From positions 39,822,093 to 39,886,092 of the forward strand of contig NC_079890.1 in the NCBI RefSeq assembly GCF_024868665.1: DNA of 64,000 nucleotides, in the 5' to 3' direction. The position numbers were made by a program, and so were the translations under genes. Below are positions 11,624-26,972 of the stretch, one piece after another. Numbering within the stretch: position 1 is the stretch's first letter; the number at the start of each line of letters is the position of its first letter. The notes beneath the pieces were generated by a model. The model saw only the letters and a program-made list of their open reading frames with translations. It did not search any database and was not told where the DNA came from. Source of the stretch: Triplophysa rosa. Taxonomy: Eukaryota; Chordata; Actinopteri; Cypriniformes; Nemacheilidae.

Positions 11624-11799
11624 GTGGCCAATCAAATGAAAGGAGACGGGAGTTACTGGTTTCAGAGCCGAACAGTGACCAATCAAATGAAAGGAGACGG
11701 AGCTACTGGTTACAGAGCCGAACAGTGACCAATCAAATGAAAGGAGACGGAGCTACTGGTTACAGAGCCGAACAGTGACCAATCAAATGAAAGGAGACN
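11624..11799 (+). repeat. 50-bp tandem repeat, about 3.5 copies
   Basis: Copies start GTGRCCAATCAAATG at 11624, 11675, 11725 and 11775 (the last partial). The second and third copies are nearly identical. An ambiguous base (N) sits at about 11799 at the end of the array, suggesting an assembly problem and perhaps collapsed copies. Confidence 0.85.
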
Positions 11800-12031
11800 C
11801 GTGTCGCCGGATTGGTCAATGTTAAGCTCCTGTACGTGATCAAAACGGTGAAAATCTCCCAAAGAGGACGAGGGTGCAGCTCGCTGATATAGTGTCTTCC
11901 AATAGAATCATGCAACTGATTAGATGATATAGAAACTCGTCATTTGGAGGTTGCATACACAACTGACTGTGTAAAACCCCTCTGTTTGAATGGGCATGAC
12001 GCCTCTTTTCTGACTGATCACAACACAAAAA

Positions 12032-12185
12032 ACATTTACATTTATGCATTTGGCAGACGCTTTTATCCAAAGTGACTTACATTGCATTACTATACATTTG
12101 TATCTGAGTATGTGCAATCCCCTGGGATCCAACAAATGACCTTGGCGTTGCTGGAGCCATGCTCTAACCACTGAGCCACAAAAAC
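12032..12185 (-). mobile_element. tRNA-derived SINE with L2-like tail (HAmo-like)
   Basis: Read on the minus strand it begins with an A-box-like TGGCTCAGTGGTTAGAGCA, has a degenerate B box (TTGGATCCC), and ends with GGATAAAAGCGTCTGCCAAA and TGCATAAATG, the L2-type tail shared by cyprinid SINEs. It lies within the DNA that splits the L1 element. Confidence 0.8.
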
Positions 12186-12800
12186 AGACTTCAACCTATT
12201 TAAATATCATCAAATTGCTGTTTAAGATATTGTAGAGCGATGATGTATTGTAGAGGGTCCTCGAGAGCAACGACCTCTAGCGGTAAATCACTCGAGTTAG
12301 AAACGTGTTACACAGCCCCCAAAAATGCTTTAGGCCTATATGTTGTCTCTTAAAGATATTATATGATCATATACTAATGAATGTAAAATATCTGATTATT
12401 TGATTAACTTCTATATTTTACATGGTAGATATTATATTCGTAGAAAAAGTTTACAAATTCTGTACTTAATTGCAATTTGTTTTTGTTAGAAATGGAGACT
12501 TTAAAAAAAATCTCCGTTGCTTATAAACAACAAAAAAAATGATAAGCTGTTAAAATTTATGGAGATATATAGACAGAGAGACAGAGATATATAGAGATAG
12601 AGATATATTATTATACATACTGACTTTTTTTTCGATTGGTTGTTTTATTATTATTTTGTTGTGTGTGTGTGTTTATTTAGAATTTTGTCCATAGGAAGAA
12701 GGAGGAATGTATTTTTTTTTTCTCTCTCTCTTTGTTTAATTTGTTTATTGATTATTATAACATTGTAAGCTTCAAATTATATCAATAAAAAAAAAGCAAA

Positions 12801-13550
12801 AAAGGTGTTACAAATAATCTAACGAAGGCGTCATCTAGTGGCGGAAGCCTCGAATGTGGTTGTGAGCGAGATTGACAACTTTCTCCTATGTTTGGATTGT
12901 GTGAAAAGTCACGAAGCACATGGGTAGTGTTAATTAACAACATTGCGCTTCTATTGAAGAAAAGTGTGTGTATTATGATGAAATTGACACGATGAGTTTT
13001 ACTGCCGTCTGATGGTCAAAATCATGAACAGCATCTACTCAGGTGTGTGCAGGACAGATGCATTTGTGCCTACAGCGGGAGGTTCTCTGTGAATTCACAT
13101 GGACACATCACGTGATTAACTAGACTACTGGAATATTACAATAAATAGAACAAACAACTTTTTAATATCTTTTGTTTTTACATTACTTACACTATTTCTA
13201 TTATAATGCTTTGACTACATAGAAATGAATAATAATGGAGAAACTAAACCATAAACATAAACCCCAATTCTTCCAGGACACAAGCGGTGACACTGCTTTT
13301 TTTCAAAATTTCTACGTTTTTCATGTGAGAGTTCACTCTGATATGATTATGTAATGTGACACGCGCACAGGTCACCTCCAGCCCGACAGCAAACAATGCT
13401 TTACATATCCAAGAACCTTCGTGTTCAATTCGATTCAAATTTTGGCTTGCTGCAAATCAGCTTTACACAAAACACACTTTGCCGTTTGTTCCAATTCTAG
13501 AGACACAAAAAAAGGTAAGTACAGAAGTATGAAGAAGCAAACATTAAACG
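12801..13550. other. Unassigned intergenic DNA
   Basis: No gene, RNA or clear repeat recognised. Short ORFs here look like chance. Confidence 0.4.
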
Positions 13551-13681
13551 TGTAGAAAAGGCGAACTTTATTATACCTTAGAGTTATAGATTGGCACCCT
13601 CTCTTGGCTCTAGAAGGCATTACGTAGATGACTCAGTATTGATGCGCAGTATTAACAGAACGTAGTTCAGAGCTTGCCTTA
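13551..13681 (+). repeat. 5' LTR (matched part) of the BEL/Pao element
   Basis: Matches 16322-16452 at all but about two bases. Similarity stops at 13681, so either the LTR is very short or the downstream copy is truncated. I favour truncation because no primer-binding site is obvious after 13681. Confidence 0.6.
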
Positions 13682-14143
13682 CCAAGCTGCGTGAAAGTTG
13701 TCAAAAGTCTATTGTTACTGTTACAGAGTGCGTTCATATACAAGTGAGTAATATTGTTTATGTCATCCAGTATCGCTGAAAGCTTTATTGTAAATGTATA
13801 ATAGAGAGGTAGCCCTTTTGGCAGGTATTTATGATTATGTACGCACATCACCTATCGTGGTTTGCATTATCCATAGCCCGCGCTCGTAAATGCTTACAAG
13901 AAACATTTTTATTTAACACTGTGGATTTAGAGTGTGCCTCTAGTGTGTTCCACTTATTATTGATATGTTAGTTGTATGATACATGCTATATGTAACGATC
14001 TTCAGGAGCTCACGTGTCAGTAAACATGACGCCAACTAAACTAGTCTGGGCATGCCTGAATCGATAACTATGTTTAAAAATGTATACATATGTATGTATA
14101 AGAAAGTTCAAGTTTATTATTGTTATTTCAGTTCACCTTCTAA

Positions 14144-14998
14144 TTGATCCTTGTTGTTAGATCTAAGTTACCTCAGTCTCCACATGTTGCTGCAGAAGAA
14201 GCATCCAGAACAGATCGCCTACATGACCTAAAAAGGAGGCTTCAGCAGCTAGAGATGATGTCGGAGCTGACTCATGCTCGACGCAACCAGCCTCAGTCCT
14301 TCTGTCCAAGAACATACGACAGAGCCGACGGCAGAGGTGGTTACAGCTCAACACAGTTACGTGTTCCTCATAGTCAAGAGAGTACTTACAGAAGACCAGC
14401 TCCTACCATTCCAAACTTCGTTAAGCCAGATCCAAGAGAGTTCTCACAGCTGCGCATTGCTTTAGAAAACATCCTGCCACCAGACGCTACAGAACGGTTT
14501 AAGTACCAGATTCTCGTCGACCACCTGAAGTTGGAGGAAGCATTGTTGATCACAGACTCCTACTGCAACTCATTATACCCATTCTCAGATACTATGGATG
14601 CGCTTAACCAGCAGTACGGACAGCCCCACCAGCTGGCTCTTCATAGAATAGCTGAAAATACGGACGGCCGGAATGTTGGCCACGGGGATGTGAGGGCCTT
14701 CCGGATGTTCGCATTGAGAGTCCGTTCCCTAGTGAGTATGCTTCAACAGCTGGTGAAGAAAGGCTATGTGGAGCTAGAGTGTCACACGTATCAAGACTGT
14801 TGTGCAAGCTCCCACATGATCTACAGACCAGTTTTCGGCGGTTTGTTCTTCCCCAATATATTCCCATCCCCACCTTACTGGACTTATCAGAGTGGTTGGA
14901 ATTTGAGTTGCAAGTTCAAGAAGACAGCACCAGGTTTTATCTCCCAGCGAGTACGGCAGTATCCATGCAAAGGAAGGGACACTCGAGAGACCTGAGAC
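14144..14998 (+). pseudogene. BEL/Pao gag region, broken
   Basis: Open for 283 codons, then disrupted. The N-terminal part has a leucine-rich helical segment followed by PNFVKPDPREFSQLRIALEN and ILPPDATERFKYQILVDHLK, a layout typical of BEL/Pao Gag (capsid-like domain). From about 14740 the coding frame shifts (continuing at 14779-15054 as VSRLLCKLPHDLQTSFRRFV), so a frameshift separates capsid from nucleocapsid. It would assemble particles in an intact element. Confidence 0.7.
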
Positions 14999-15025
14999 AG
15001 CCAGCTAAGACTACGAGTATCTTCC

Positions 15026-16009
15026 TTGGCACAGAAACAGACAACAGCTCCTGAACCCAAGCCCGCATCCAGAAAGATGTTCTGCCCATATTGCGATGCT
15101 CAAGACCACTTCTTGAATGGATGTGCCAGATTCCAGAGCCTGAACAGAGATCAGAAAGTGCAGTTGATACAAACGAACAAGAGGTGTTGGCGTTGTGGAC
15201 GAACTCATCAAGCCGCACAGTGTAACCTCAGGACAACATGTAGGAGTTGTAACCGGCGACACCTGTATATCCTCCATGAGGTTAATGATCGGCCTGTAGT
15301 CAAGACACCTGAGGTCAAACCTGCCAAAAGTAGAGCAATGAACAGCATGGCAGAGACTCTTTACCTGGATCGCCCCACTAACAGCCAACGAGTCCTGTTA
15401 AAGATCTGCAAAGTCCTCCTGAGAAATGGTGATCACTGTTTAGAGACTTACGCCCTATTGGATGACGGGTCTGAACGCATAATCCTCCTTCATTCAGCAG
15501 CCCTGAAGCTCAGGTTAACTGGGCAACCCGAAGAGCTTGTCCTGTGCACAGTTAGACAAGACCACCAAGTCCTGCATGGTGCTTCGGTTACATTCACAAT
15601 GTCACCAGCAAGGCCCCATGCAAGAGATCAAGCATTGCTTTTCCAGCCAGCAGTGTCTCTTCATCGATACAACAGATTTGCATACTGATTTGTACAGAGA
15701 CGTGGAGAGACCATGGTAACTAGATGTGCTCCCCTATCACAGCGAGAAACTCATTACCCGTTCCAGACAAGATCAAGAGGTCATTGCTATGCTCGAGTCA
15801 AAGACTACCAGACTTACAGTGGATGGAGTAGCCAGGTATGCCACACCCTTGCTGAGAGTAAAAGATATGCCTCTCCTACGAGCTTCCCCAGATTCCACTC
15901 TGCCTTGTCTCCGAGGAATAGAACGTTGATTATCCAGAGATCTGTTACAGCAGACTACCAGATGGAGATGAACAAGTTAAAGGAGGCAGGATACAGTATG
16001 TTCAAGTAA
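15026..16009 (+). pseudogene. BEL/Pao nucleocapsid, protease and start of reverse transcriptase, broken
   Basis: The frame 15026-15688 encodes cysteine/histidine clusters of zinc-knuckle type (CPYCDAQDHFLNGC, CWRCGRTHQAAQC, CRSC) and then an aspartic-protease-like LLDDGSE motif at about 15457. After a frame break, 15726-15929 encodes DQEVIAMLESKT and VDGVARYATPLLR, which mark the start of the BEL/Pao reverse transcriptase. The catalytic core is absent, so the element cannot copy itself. Only traces of the pol end appear at 16010-16200. Confidence 0.75.
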
Positions 16010-16321
16010 TACCTCCTGAGCAAGTGGATCAAGCAAAAGAGGCATGGTACACTTCATGGATGGGAACACTCAGCTCTGATGACAACAACTTGGCTAGTTG
16101 TGCTCTGGTCACAGCGGCACACAACTCAAGACGAGGGATGGATTGTTACCTTTAGGGAGCGACCCTGGAACGGGCAATCAAGAAAGTCCAGAGGTGATCG
16201 TTCGAAGGTAGGCTACAAGACTGAACCTACCGTAGTTCTATGCCTTACTTGATCACTATCTTTTGTGAATCACTATCCTTTGTAAATGTGTAACTAAAAT
16301 AAGAGCAAATGTGGGGGCGGC

Positions 16322-16452
16322 TGTAGAAAAGGCGAACTTTATTATACCTTTGAGTTATAGATTGGCACCCTCTCTTGGCTCTAGAAGGCATTACGTAGAT
16401 GACTCAGTATTGATGCGCAGTATTAACAGAACGTAGTTCAGAGCTCGCCTTA
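16322..16452 (+). repeat. 3' LTR (matched part) of the BEL/Pao element
   Basis: Begins TGTAGAAAAGGCG right after a G-rich tract and repeats 13551-13681. No matching target duplication was seen at its right end, consistent with loss of the LTR 3' part. Confidence 0.6.
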
Positions 16453-18170
16453 AAGCCTTTCAAGCACCAATATATTAAAATATACTTAGTCTCTGACTGG
16501 ATGACTTATGTCTGCTTAATGTCCACCGGCACCCACACTAGTCAAAGTAACACATGAATACATGGTTTTATACAAACCCTTGTTGATAGACTCTAAACAT
16601 CAGAAAAATGTCTGTCTATGCATGAGTTTTCAATTTTAAAAAATGGAAATAAACGCACGTTGTTGGATGTGACAAAAAATGACAGGGTTTTTGGGAGACA
16701 ACAAACTTTGGAGGATTTCTGTGAATTATAATGCACAAATCCTGAAGCAAATATTCCCAACAAATGAGGGGATGTCTCTTCAGCCTCGGACTGGCCATCG
16801 GGAGAACCAGGACGATTCTCGGTGGCCTGTGTCGACTGATTTGACCTGCTGCCAGCCAGCTGTGGCATTTTTTTTCAGACAAATGTGGAGATCACGTTAA
16901 TGTAACGCAAAAGTAAGTCAATATGGATGTCCGAGCGTGAACGTCTCCGCCCGCACACGGATTTCTTTTGCTCTCGCTCTAAACTGGATAAAGAAGGACG
17001 CGGTCACTTGACACGTCTTCACCACAAAATTTCAAATGCTATTAGATTATTAATGATAATCTTAAACTATAATTTACCTTATTAGTAAGTTTATTTATTT
17101 TATTTAGCCTTGTTGTGCAAGCTCTCTGGAGCTTGTGCAGAGGCAGCAGCTTTTGCCAGAGGGGAACTGGAATCCCCTGGTTGGGCCTGGGTTCTCCTGA
17201 GGTTTTTTTTGCAACCACGCATTAAATGCTGAAATATAAAAAAAAATCCCTGTGACACAGATAAACATAACAAGACCAACGATGTAAAAATCTGCAAATG
17301 GTCTGAGCGGGACTCGACCCAGATAAAGACGCAACATGCGACTGCGAGCAAACCGAGCTAACCTGTAGACTAACAGCAACGACTCGTCTTGCTTCTAATT
17401 CTGTCATCATTTACGCACCCGCACATTGCTTCCTGGAACATACTGCATTAGTTATATGTTTTTCTTTTCAGCTGGTTTTTCTTTCATTTCTTTCCATTTT
17501 TGTTTTCCACAAAGTTAAGCTGGATATGGATTTGAGGTGACACTACGGTCAGACGGTTTCATCGCGTGCCAGACCCCCAGTTAACTTAAGTGAACAGCGC
17601 TTTTGGAAATTGTACTGGATGCTCCGAGCCTCCGACTTGCCGTACAGCTCGCAAACCCAGAAGAGGAGGGGCTATGTATATTAGCTAATAATTTTGCATT
17701 TTGTGTGACGTGCGACGTTAACTTAACGTCGATCGGCGTGCGGCGTTATTTAAACGCGTGGCGGCGTATGACGTTAATTTAGCGCCAGGCGGCGCTTATT
17801 TCGCTTATTAAGAAATCGGCGTTTTAATATTAATACGGCGATCAAAAGCACGCGAATTGTGAACCTGTTGGCTTTCGATAGAAAGACCCGTCGGTTTGTG
17901 CAACACACGACATACTGTAAGTGACTAAACATTCAATATTTGACAACTGTTTGGTGTTTAACGATAGAAATGTTGAACATCTGACAGTATTCACTGATGC
18001 AAACGACAAAATGCTGATTTAGATTAAAATATGTTATTTATAATGTCTGTCAATTCAGTGCTCAAAATTTAAAGGGACAGTTCATCTACAATTCAAATTA
18101 ATGAAATTATTAAATGTTGAGAATCACAATACACTTTCAGATGTTCAACTGATGCACAGCCAAAATCAGA
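16453..18170. other. Intergenic DNA, including a CpG-rich CGGCGTT repeat
   Basis: No gene recognised. At about 17690-17850 there is a stretch full of GGCGTT/AACGCC words resembling sequence at 54.24-54.34 kb and 57.69-57.80 kb, so it is probably part of a repeat family. A TAAAGGGACAGTTC motif at 18069 looks like the end of a fish DNA-transposon family. Confidence 0.4.
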
Positions 18171-18177
18171 TGTTTTG

Positions 18178-18900
18178 TCTCAAAGCAAGATTTAGAGAAA
18201 CTAGTTGATGCTTTCATCACCAGCAGGGTGGATTACTGTAATGGACTCCTCACAGGTCTTCACACAGCTGCAGCTCAGACAGAACGCTGCTGCCAGGACT
18301 CTGACCAGAACCAAACAATCTGAGCTCATCACTCCAATCCTCAGGTCCTTACACTGGTTACCAGTCACTGTTAGAATCAACTTCAAAGTTTTATACTGTC
18401 TATAAATCACTCAATGGTCTAGGACCTAAATACATTTCAGATATGCTTATTGAATATAAACCAAACAGACTTCTCAGATCATTAGGATCAGGTCAGTTAG
18501 AGATAACAAGGGTTCACTCCAAACAAGCCATCACGCCACCCATAGCTGGAATCTGCTTCCAGACGACATCAGATGTTCACCAACAGTAGAATCCAGATTA
18601 AAACACACCTGTTTAGCTGTGCATTTACAACCTGAGCACTGTACTGGTTACATCAACTGCACTTCTATTTCTCATTTCTTTCTCTTTTGCTCTTATTCTT
18701 TTTATATATACACTCACATTTTTTATCAATTTTATTGCTGTTTTATTGTCTCTTAAAATCTAAAGTATTTGTGATCTTAAATCATTTGCATTTTAAAGAG
18801 ACGTCTTATTTCTCTCTGTCAATCATTTTATGTAAAGCACTTTGAATTGCCCTTGTGTATGAAATGTGCTATATAAATAAACTTGCCTTGCCTTTACACT
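18178..18900 (+). mobile_element. L2-like LINE, 3' fragment
   Basis: The translated end of reverse transcriptase reads QNAAARTLTRTK, then ITPILRSLHWLPV, a hallmark of fish L2/Maui-type LINEs. Downstream stops and frameshifts lead to a 3' terminus GTGCTATATAAATAAACTTG with CCTTG repeats. 5' truncated and dead. Confidence 0.75.
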
Positions 18901-19140
18901 TGTAATGCAAGGTTTATTTTTTAATGCTAGGTTGTTTTTGGGTCATTCTCAAAAAACAGTGACTTTCTGACTTCAAAAAGTCAAAAAAAGTAATTCAGTC
19001 TTCATGCCTAAAATTTCATGATTAGTATTCACCGGCATGATTACATTGTTACCAATAATAATGGCCAACTTGATTCTTATTCCTTATTTAATTATTTTAT
19101 TTGACTTATTATTTGTAAAATAAAATGGTACATTTCCCAC

Positions 19141-20245
19141 AGTCTTCAAAGAGGCCTGTATGACCCCGCTACTGAAGAAACTTCATCTTCATCTTAATCC
19201 TGCACTGTTAGAGAACTACAGACCGGTATCACTCCTCTCCTTCATTGCTGAAACTCTTGAGCGTGTGGTATGTAACTAGCTCTCATCCTTTCTCACACAG
19301 AACAACCTCCTGGACACCAACCAGTCTGCTAAAACAGAACTGCTTGTAATCCTGGCCGACACAAAGATTTATCACAACTTCTCCATTCAACTGGGCTCAT
19401 CAACCATCACATCTTCCAGAACGGCCAGAAACCTGGGAGTGGTGATCGACGATCAGCTTAACTTCACTGATCATGTTGCCAGCACCACTCGGTCCTGTAG
19501 ATTCATCCTCTATAATATCAGGAAAATTAGACCCTTCCTATCCGAGCATGCTACGCAAGTCCTAGTCCAGGCTCTTGTTCTGTCCAGACTGGACTACTGC
19601 AATGCGCTACTGGCTGGACTTCCAGCTTGCACAACCAAACCTCTACAGATGATCCAGAATGCAGCGGCAAGAGTGGTCTTCAATGAACCGAAGAGAGCAC
19701 ACGTCACCCCTCTCTTCATTAAGTTACATTGGCTCTCTATAGTCGCTCACATCAAATTCAAGACTCTGCTCCTGGCCTACAAGACCACCACTGGTTCAGT
19801 ACCCCCTTATCTTCACTCACTAATGCAGACTTATGTACCCGCCAGATCCCTACGCTCTGCAAACGAACAATGTCTTGTGGTGCCATCCCAAAAAGGTAAA
19901 AGATCTCTCTCACGTACCTTCTCGGGATCGGTTCCACATTTATGGAATGATCTGCCCGCTGCTACAAGATCAGCAGATTCTGTGGCCATCTTTAAGAACC
20001 GTCTGAAAACACATCTCTAACGTCAACACCTGACTGATCAGTTCTGACTTCTATTTCTTTCCTACTCTTTCAAAAATAAAATCCTTAGCTCTGTGTACTG
20101 TGGTAGGCTATATGAGACCAGTTTTCTTTTATTGCACTTATGCTTTTTGTTGTCCTCATGTTGTTCCAATTGCTTCCATTGTTTCCCTCATATGTAAGTC
20201 GCTTTGGATAAAAGCGTCTGCTAAATGACTAAATGTAAATGTATG
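19141..20245 (+). mobile_element. Second L2-like LINE fragment with partial reverse-transcriptase ORF
   Basis: A reverse-transcriptase entry block (ENYRPVSLLSF) is encoded near 19210. The longest frame, 19439-20020 (193 codons), encodes RLDYCNALLAGLP, then IQNAAARVVF, then LHWLSI, and ends with LWNDLP and FKNRLKTHL, the standard C-terminus of L2-type ORF2. The catalytic YADD region is deleted between about 19340 and 19370. The 3' end GGATAAAAGCGTCTGCTAAA with TGACTAAATG repeats is the L2 tail that cyprinid SINEs share. Confidence 0.85.
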
Positions 20246-22297
20246 ACATAAATTTGCAGAGTTTTCTATCATTGTTGGTGTAACACCAGTGACAAATTCT
20301 CATGAAAGGCTAATTTTCCAAAATGATGGCTAAGTCACCTCAAAACTAACATGATGAGGCACACTAAAATCTATACATTATACTGATACACATGTTTTTT
20401 TCCAATAAAAATGCTTCATGCTGACACGAACCAAAGCAACACCATTGACGCTTTTAAAGAACCACACCAAAAACCAACATTTTAAATAAAATTTCTAATT
20501 TATATCAAGGAAAGGGACACTCACCTTGTGTGTGCTTGAACAGAGCGTCGTTTTTGTTGACCTTTGACCTTGTAAGTACTTACACTCAAAATAAAAGTAA
20601 ATCAAAGGACAGATATATTTTTTTAATTATTTGTATCAATAAATAATTATTTTGGTTTGCATTTTTATGCATTTATTAGGCCCGATACTTGTGTTTAATT
20701 GGTTAACTTAATTAAAAAAATTTATGAAAAGGAAATGTTTATACACCATACAAAAGAGTTAAACATAGGGAGGGACATGTGTTTTTTCAAGTACAAATGA
20801 AATTCAAATTAATTTACAAAAAAATGTACATTACTATTAAGACTTATATAACAATATGCTAAGTTGCGTATTAATGGCTAAATCGGGTGTATTTGTTCAT
20901 TTGGAAGCTTTTTCATGTCTGTAAAGTGTAGCGACAGGTTTGTAACCATATTTTGAAAATGACCCTTTTATGACATTTTCCTACATCCCAAACACAACAA
21001 TAGTCGATTGTATTGGGGGCACAGGGGAACCCCCAAATAATATTCTGCTTAGGCCCCGTAAAGGCTTGGGCCGGCCCTGTGTACACATAGCGTTGTTTGT
21101 TCATTTGAATGCCCCGTTTTTATTATCATTTTTTTCTTTTATGCTATGCTGCGGTTCTTATTATTGTTATCTTTGTATTTGTCTCATGTATGTGTTGTTA
21201 ATTAAGCATTAATAAAAAAGAAAAAAAAAGAAAAAGAAAAAAACTTCAAACGGTGATGATAACTTACTAATGCTAAACGAAACCAGCTCGCGCTGTTAAA
21301 GTCGCTCCACTGAGCTCTGGACTTCAAGGTCAGGGAGCTGTCGATCAAAATCTCACAAAATGATTTACATTAACTACTACTTACTAATAATTTTGAGAAA
21401 AACCAAAACAAAACCATAAGCAAATGATCAAGATCACTAATAAAGATATGTAAAATACTGTAATACAAATACAGTATGTGTTAAAAAGATGTAAACATAA
21501 GTGTGCTTTTAAAAACAGTAAACAATTCTAGCTTGTGATTTCAATAAAAAGTTCACAGATACCAGGCTAAAAGTAGATTTACCTGATTATTTATGTGTTA
21601 CAAACAGTCAGAAATAAATCTCTGTGAATTTATGTTATTAATAATTCACAGTGACCTGACCTGTACAAAGTGTAACAGATGTCTTCGAACTTTAAGATAG
21701 AATAAAAAGACCTGACATAATATTCACGTGTGTGCATTGATTTTTCTATATTCTTCTAAAGTGAATATCTAGCCTGTGTACTGTAGGCGATCTGTCCCAA
21801 ACTGTGTGACAACGTCTCAAATCTCAACAGTCAAGACTTTAAATTTGGAAAAGGAATTGACCTTCAAACTACGTTAACGGTGTACAAGTGTGACGACTTC
21901 TCTACACGAGTGCATGCGGGAACGTTTGGACACGTGATGGGGAGGCAGATGGTCTCTTCGTGAGCGACATCTATAGTCCAGATGGCGAGTACACGTGTCT
22001 TGGCGGTTCAGTGCCTTATGCAGTGTTCTGTTCTCACACAAACACCGTCCTAAATCACACAACCACACCTCATGTGATACTCTTCATCTTTTGGCCTAAA
22101 CACGCCTGTATGTTAAAAGTTCACCGTTGGACATTTGGATACTCTTGGAAAGCTTAAGACCTGCAGACAGAAGAGAAGACAGCTGAAGCGCACTCGGTGA
22201 GCGAGCCGACTATAAATGGACTAAAACGAAACTGGATTCAGATGTATTGATCTTTCGTGGCTTTCCGATCACCTCCGAGGGTCAGAATCGCCGGAGG
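20246..22297. other. Intergenic DNA upstream of the cerebellin gene
   Basis: No coding region recognised. An A-rich microsatellite-like tract (AAAAAG repeats) lies at about 21214-21244. The last 400 bases before 22298 are GC-richer and probably contain the promoter and 5' UTR of the cerebellin gene; a TATAAATG sequence occurs at 22211. Confidence 0.4.
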
Positions 22298-24829
<2,532 letters not shown>

Positions 24830-26972
24830 AGCGAATGTGAGAGACGTGCATGCAGACAGACCAATCAAATACTCCTTTATTAGTTATTGTCAAACTGACA
24901 TTGAAAATGAGTGGGCGTGGCTTGCGTTTTTCACAGTGAATTGATTGGATGTGTAAAAACAGCTGTTGCATTGATTGTGAAATGAAACTGGCAGCGGACT
25001 GACAGTTGAAGGGGAGGAGTAAACGGATGCTCCGCCCAAGCCGTCTAACATACATCATTTCAGATGGATCGTCATTACAGGGCGGAAGTGCATTTTCAGA
25101 TTTTAACTGAAGATTATGAGGCACATGAATCTTAAAAAGAGAACGGCCCACATTGATAAGCTATTTACTATAAACGCTGCAATATTTCATTTAAAAATAA
25201 GAATGGTCGTTTTTAATTTCACTGGGACTTTAATTCTTCTATTATTTTTCATAAAACAAGTAATTGTATATTGATTTAAGATTTTTTAGATATTTTACTA
25301 GAAACAAGGCAAAAATGCTTAGCAAGAATGTCGTTTTTTTGCAGTGTTGAAGGTGTAAAAGGCCAAAATCATCCTTTCCAACGAGGAATGTGTTATAGGT
25401 TAGATTATAGTTCATTTTAAGGGGCATCTTATTGTGTTTTATCCTGAAGGGATTTTACAGTTCTTGCACAGTGATGATGCATGTGAACATTTTCTTTGTC
25501 GTCACACGCATCAATACTGGTTTGCACACGCGTGTGCATCTCTGCATGCTGTTCACTCATGGGACACGGGTTGAATGGTCATGTTTGATCCTGCCATGTT
25601 CTGAAGGTCAGAGTGTAAGCGGTGGCTTGAGTTTCTGTTTATCATCATTAGCATCCATCTGTCCTTCTGGCTTCAGATGCAAATACAGGACAGAAGCTCG
25701 GCGAGGACACACCTGTGCTCTCTTTGCTATTTTAAACTGTATTATAAAATGACTATAAATTGTGTATATGAATGCAGCAGGTTGTTATGACAGATGGCAG
25801 AATTGTGTATTTTGTTGAAAATAAACACATTTGGAGGACCTTTATATTCTAGTGTTTGCTAGTTTGTATATTGAAACACAAACTGTAAATTGTGTTTTCA
25901 TGGTAGATGATTGCGTATTAGCATATCGTTGCCTTGAAATGATAACGTTCAGACATCTTTTGCCAAAACGGAGTTATTCACGTTTTGACACCTTATTTAC
26001 ATTATGTGATGTTTCTTTTCTTTACATTGTGCTCTTTTTTAGAAAACAAAAGGTTTCAAAATGGAATGCAAAACTTTTGAAGCTCATATCTCAAAACTGC
26101 TCCCAATGCAGACAGAACCATGACGATAATATGAACAGATAGAATGTTTGATTTAAAAAATGTCTTTAAAAACGATCAAATCAAAGCACGCTTATAGGTT
26201 AATGAATGCTGTTCACGATCGGTTCAAGTTCCCCCAAAAATGAAAATGTTGTTATTCAAACCTGTATTCTTGAGTCTTTCCTCAAAAGATATTTTGAGGA
26301 ATGTCTCAGTGGCTTTGTGTTTATATAATGGAATTCAATGTTCTTCTAATTATCTTCTTTTGTGTTCTGAAGAAGAAAGAAACTCCTACAGGTTTGACAT
26401 GACATGAGGGTGAACGGAATCTTTGGGTGACCTGTCCTTTAAACAAACGTAATCAAGGTATGTCAACAAATGTAAATTCGTTGTAGTGTTACCAAATTGT
26501 TGGTGTTGAATTGATTCTTGGATTAACTCTGCAGTGTGTATGACCGAGTATGTGAACTGGAACACATCCTACCATCAGTGTCTATTATTAAATGGGAAAT
26601 GGGCCGAGCGTGACACAGTGCTGATGATGGCGATCTGTTCCATTCGGTTCCGGGTGACAGATGGAATGTTTGGATTTGGAGTGTTGGGAATGCCAGATTC
26701 CTGCTGACTAACCCCCAGACACACCGACACTTCCGATCAGCATCATATCTGCTCATTACAGGCCTCCTGCTAAGAGTTTGCTTTTAAAAACAAGTAAATA
26801 ATCATGAAAGATTCAAGAACACACCCATCAAGAACGACACGGAGACATATACTGCAAAATGTAATAAAAGTACTGTATGTGTGAGAACCAGACTCGTGAA
26901 AATCAAAATGCCGTCATTAAAATGGTACAACGCAAAATTTTCTAATGTCCGATGTCTTTCTTTTGATTCAAG
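24830..26972. other. Cerebellin 3' flank and intergenic DNA
   Basis: Probably includes the cerebellin 3' UTR, with candidate AATAAA signals such as the one at 25821. A foldback repeat of the family found at 42.2 kb and 45.8 kb occupies about 26226-26440 (CCAAAAATGAAAATG to AGGTCACCCAAAG on the other strand). A stretch at 26520-26760 looks less random but has no consistent ORF. Nothing else recognised. Confidence 0.4.

Larger units (their letters stand above)
10190..12800 (+). mobile_element. Decayed L1 (Tx1-like) LINE, split by an insertion
   Basis: Translated fragments include a reverse-transcriptase RGIRQGC block at about 10340 (usual form RGIRQGCPLSP), followed by a C-terminal region at 11083-11310 (FHQQVLLYWTLLFKHNFSPH, WNNR, FIDEWW) typical of fish Tx1-like L1 elements. 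The coding C-terminus appears to resume at about 12370-12560 (INFYILHGRYYIRRKS), so DNA from about 11313 to 12350 looks inserted or substituted. Stops are frequent, and the 3' end is probably the AATAAAAAAAAAGC stretch near 12783. Non-functional. Confidence 0.55.
13551..16452 (+). mobile_element. BEL/Pao LTR retrotransposon, internally deleted
   Basis: Two direct repeats of about 130 bp, starting TGTAGAAAAGGCG at 13551 and 16322, differ at only about two positions and bracket a BEL/Pao-type coding region. A G-rich primer-like AATGTGGGGGCGGC precedes the second repeat, as expected for a polypurine tract. Gag, zinc knuckles, protease and the start of reverse transcriptase are recognisable, but most of pol (reverse transcriptase core, RNase H, integrase) is missing near 16010-16140. 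A non-autonomous, recently active copy is likely from the LTR similarity. Confidence 0.75.

Noticed and set aside
19439..20020. A 193-codon ORF as a host gene
   Set aside because: It is the C-terminal end of an L2-like LINE reverse transcriptase, with the matching L2 3' tail downstream.
26520..26760. Less random sequence that might be an exon or a conserved non-coding element
   Set aside because: No frame with convincing splice sites and protein similarity; conservation cannot be tested here.
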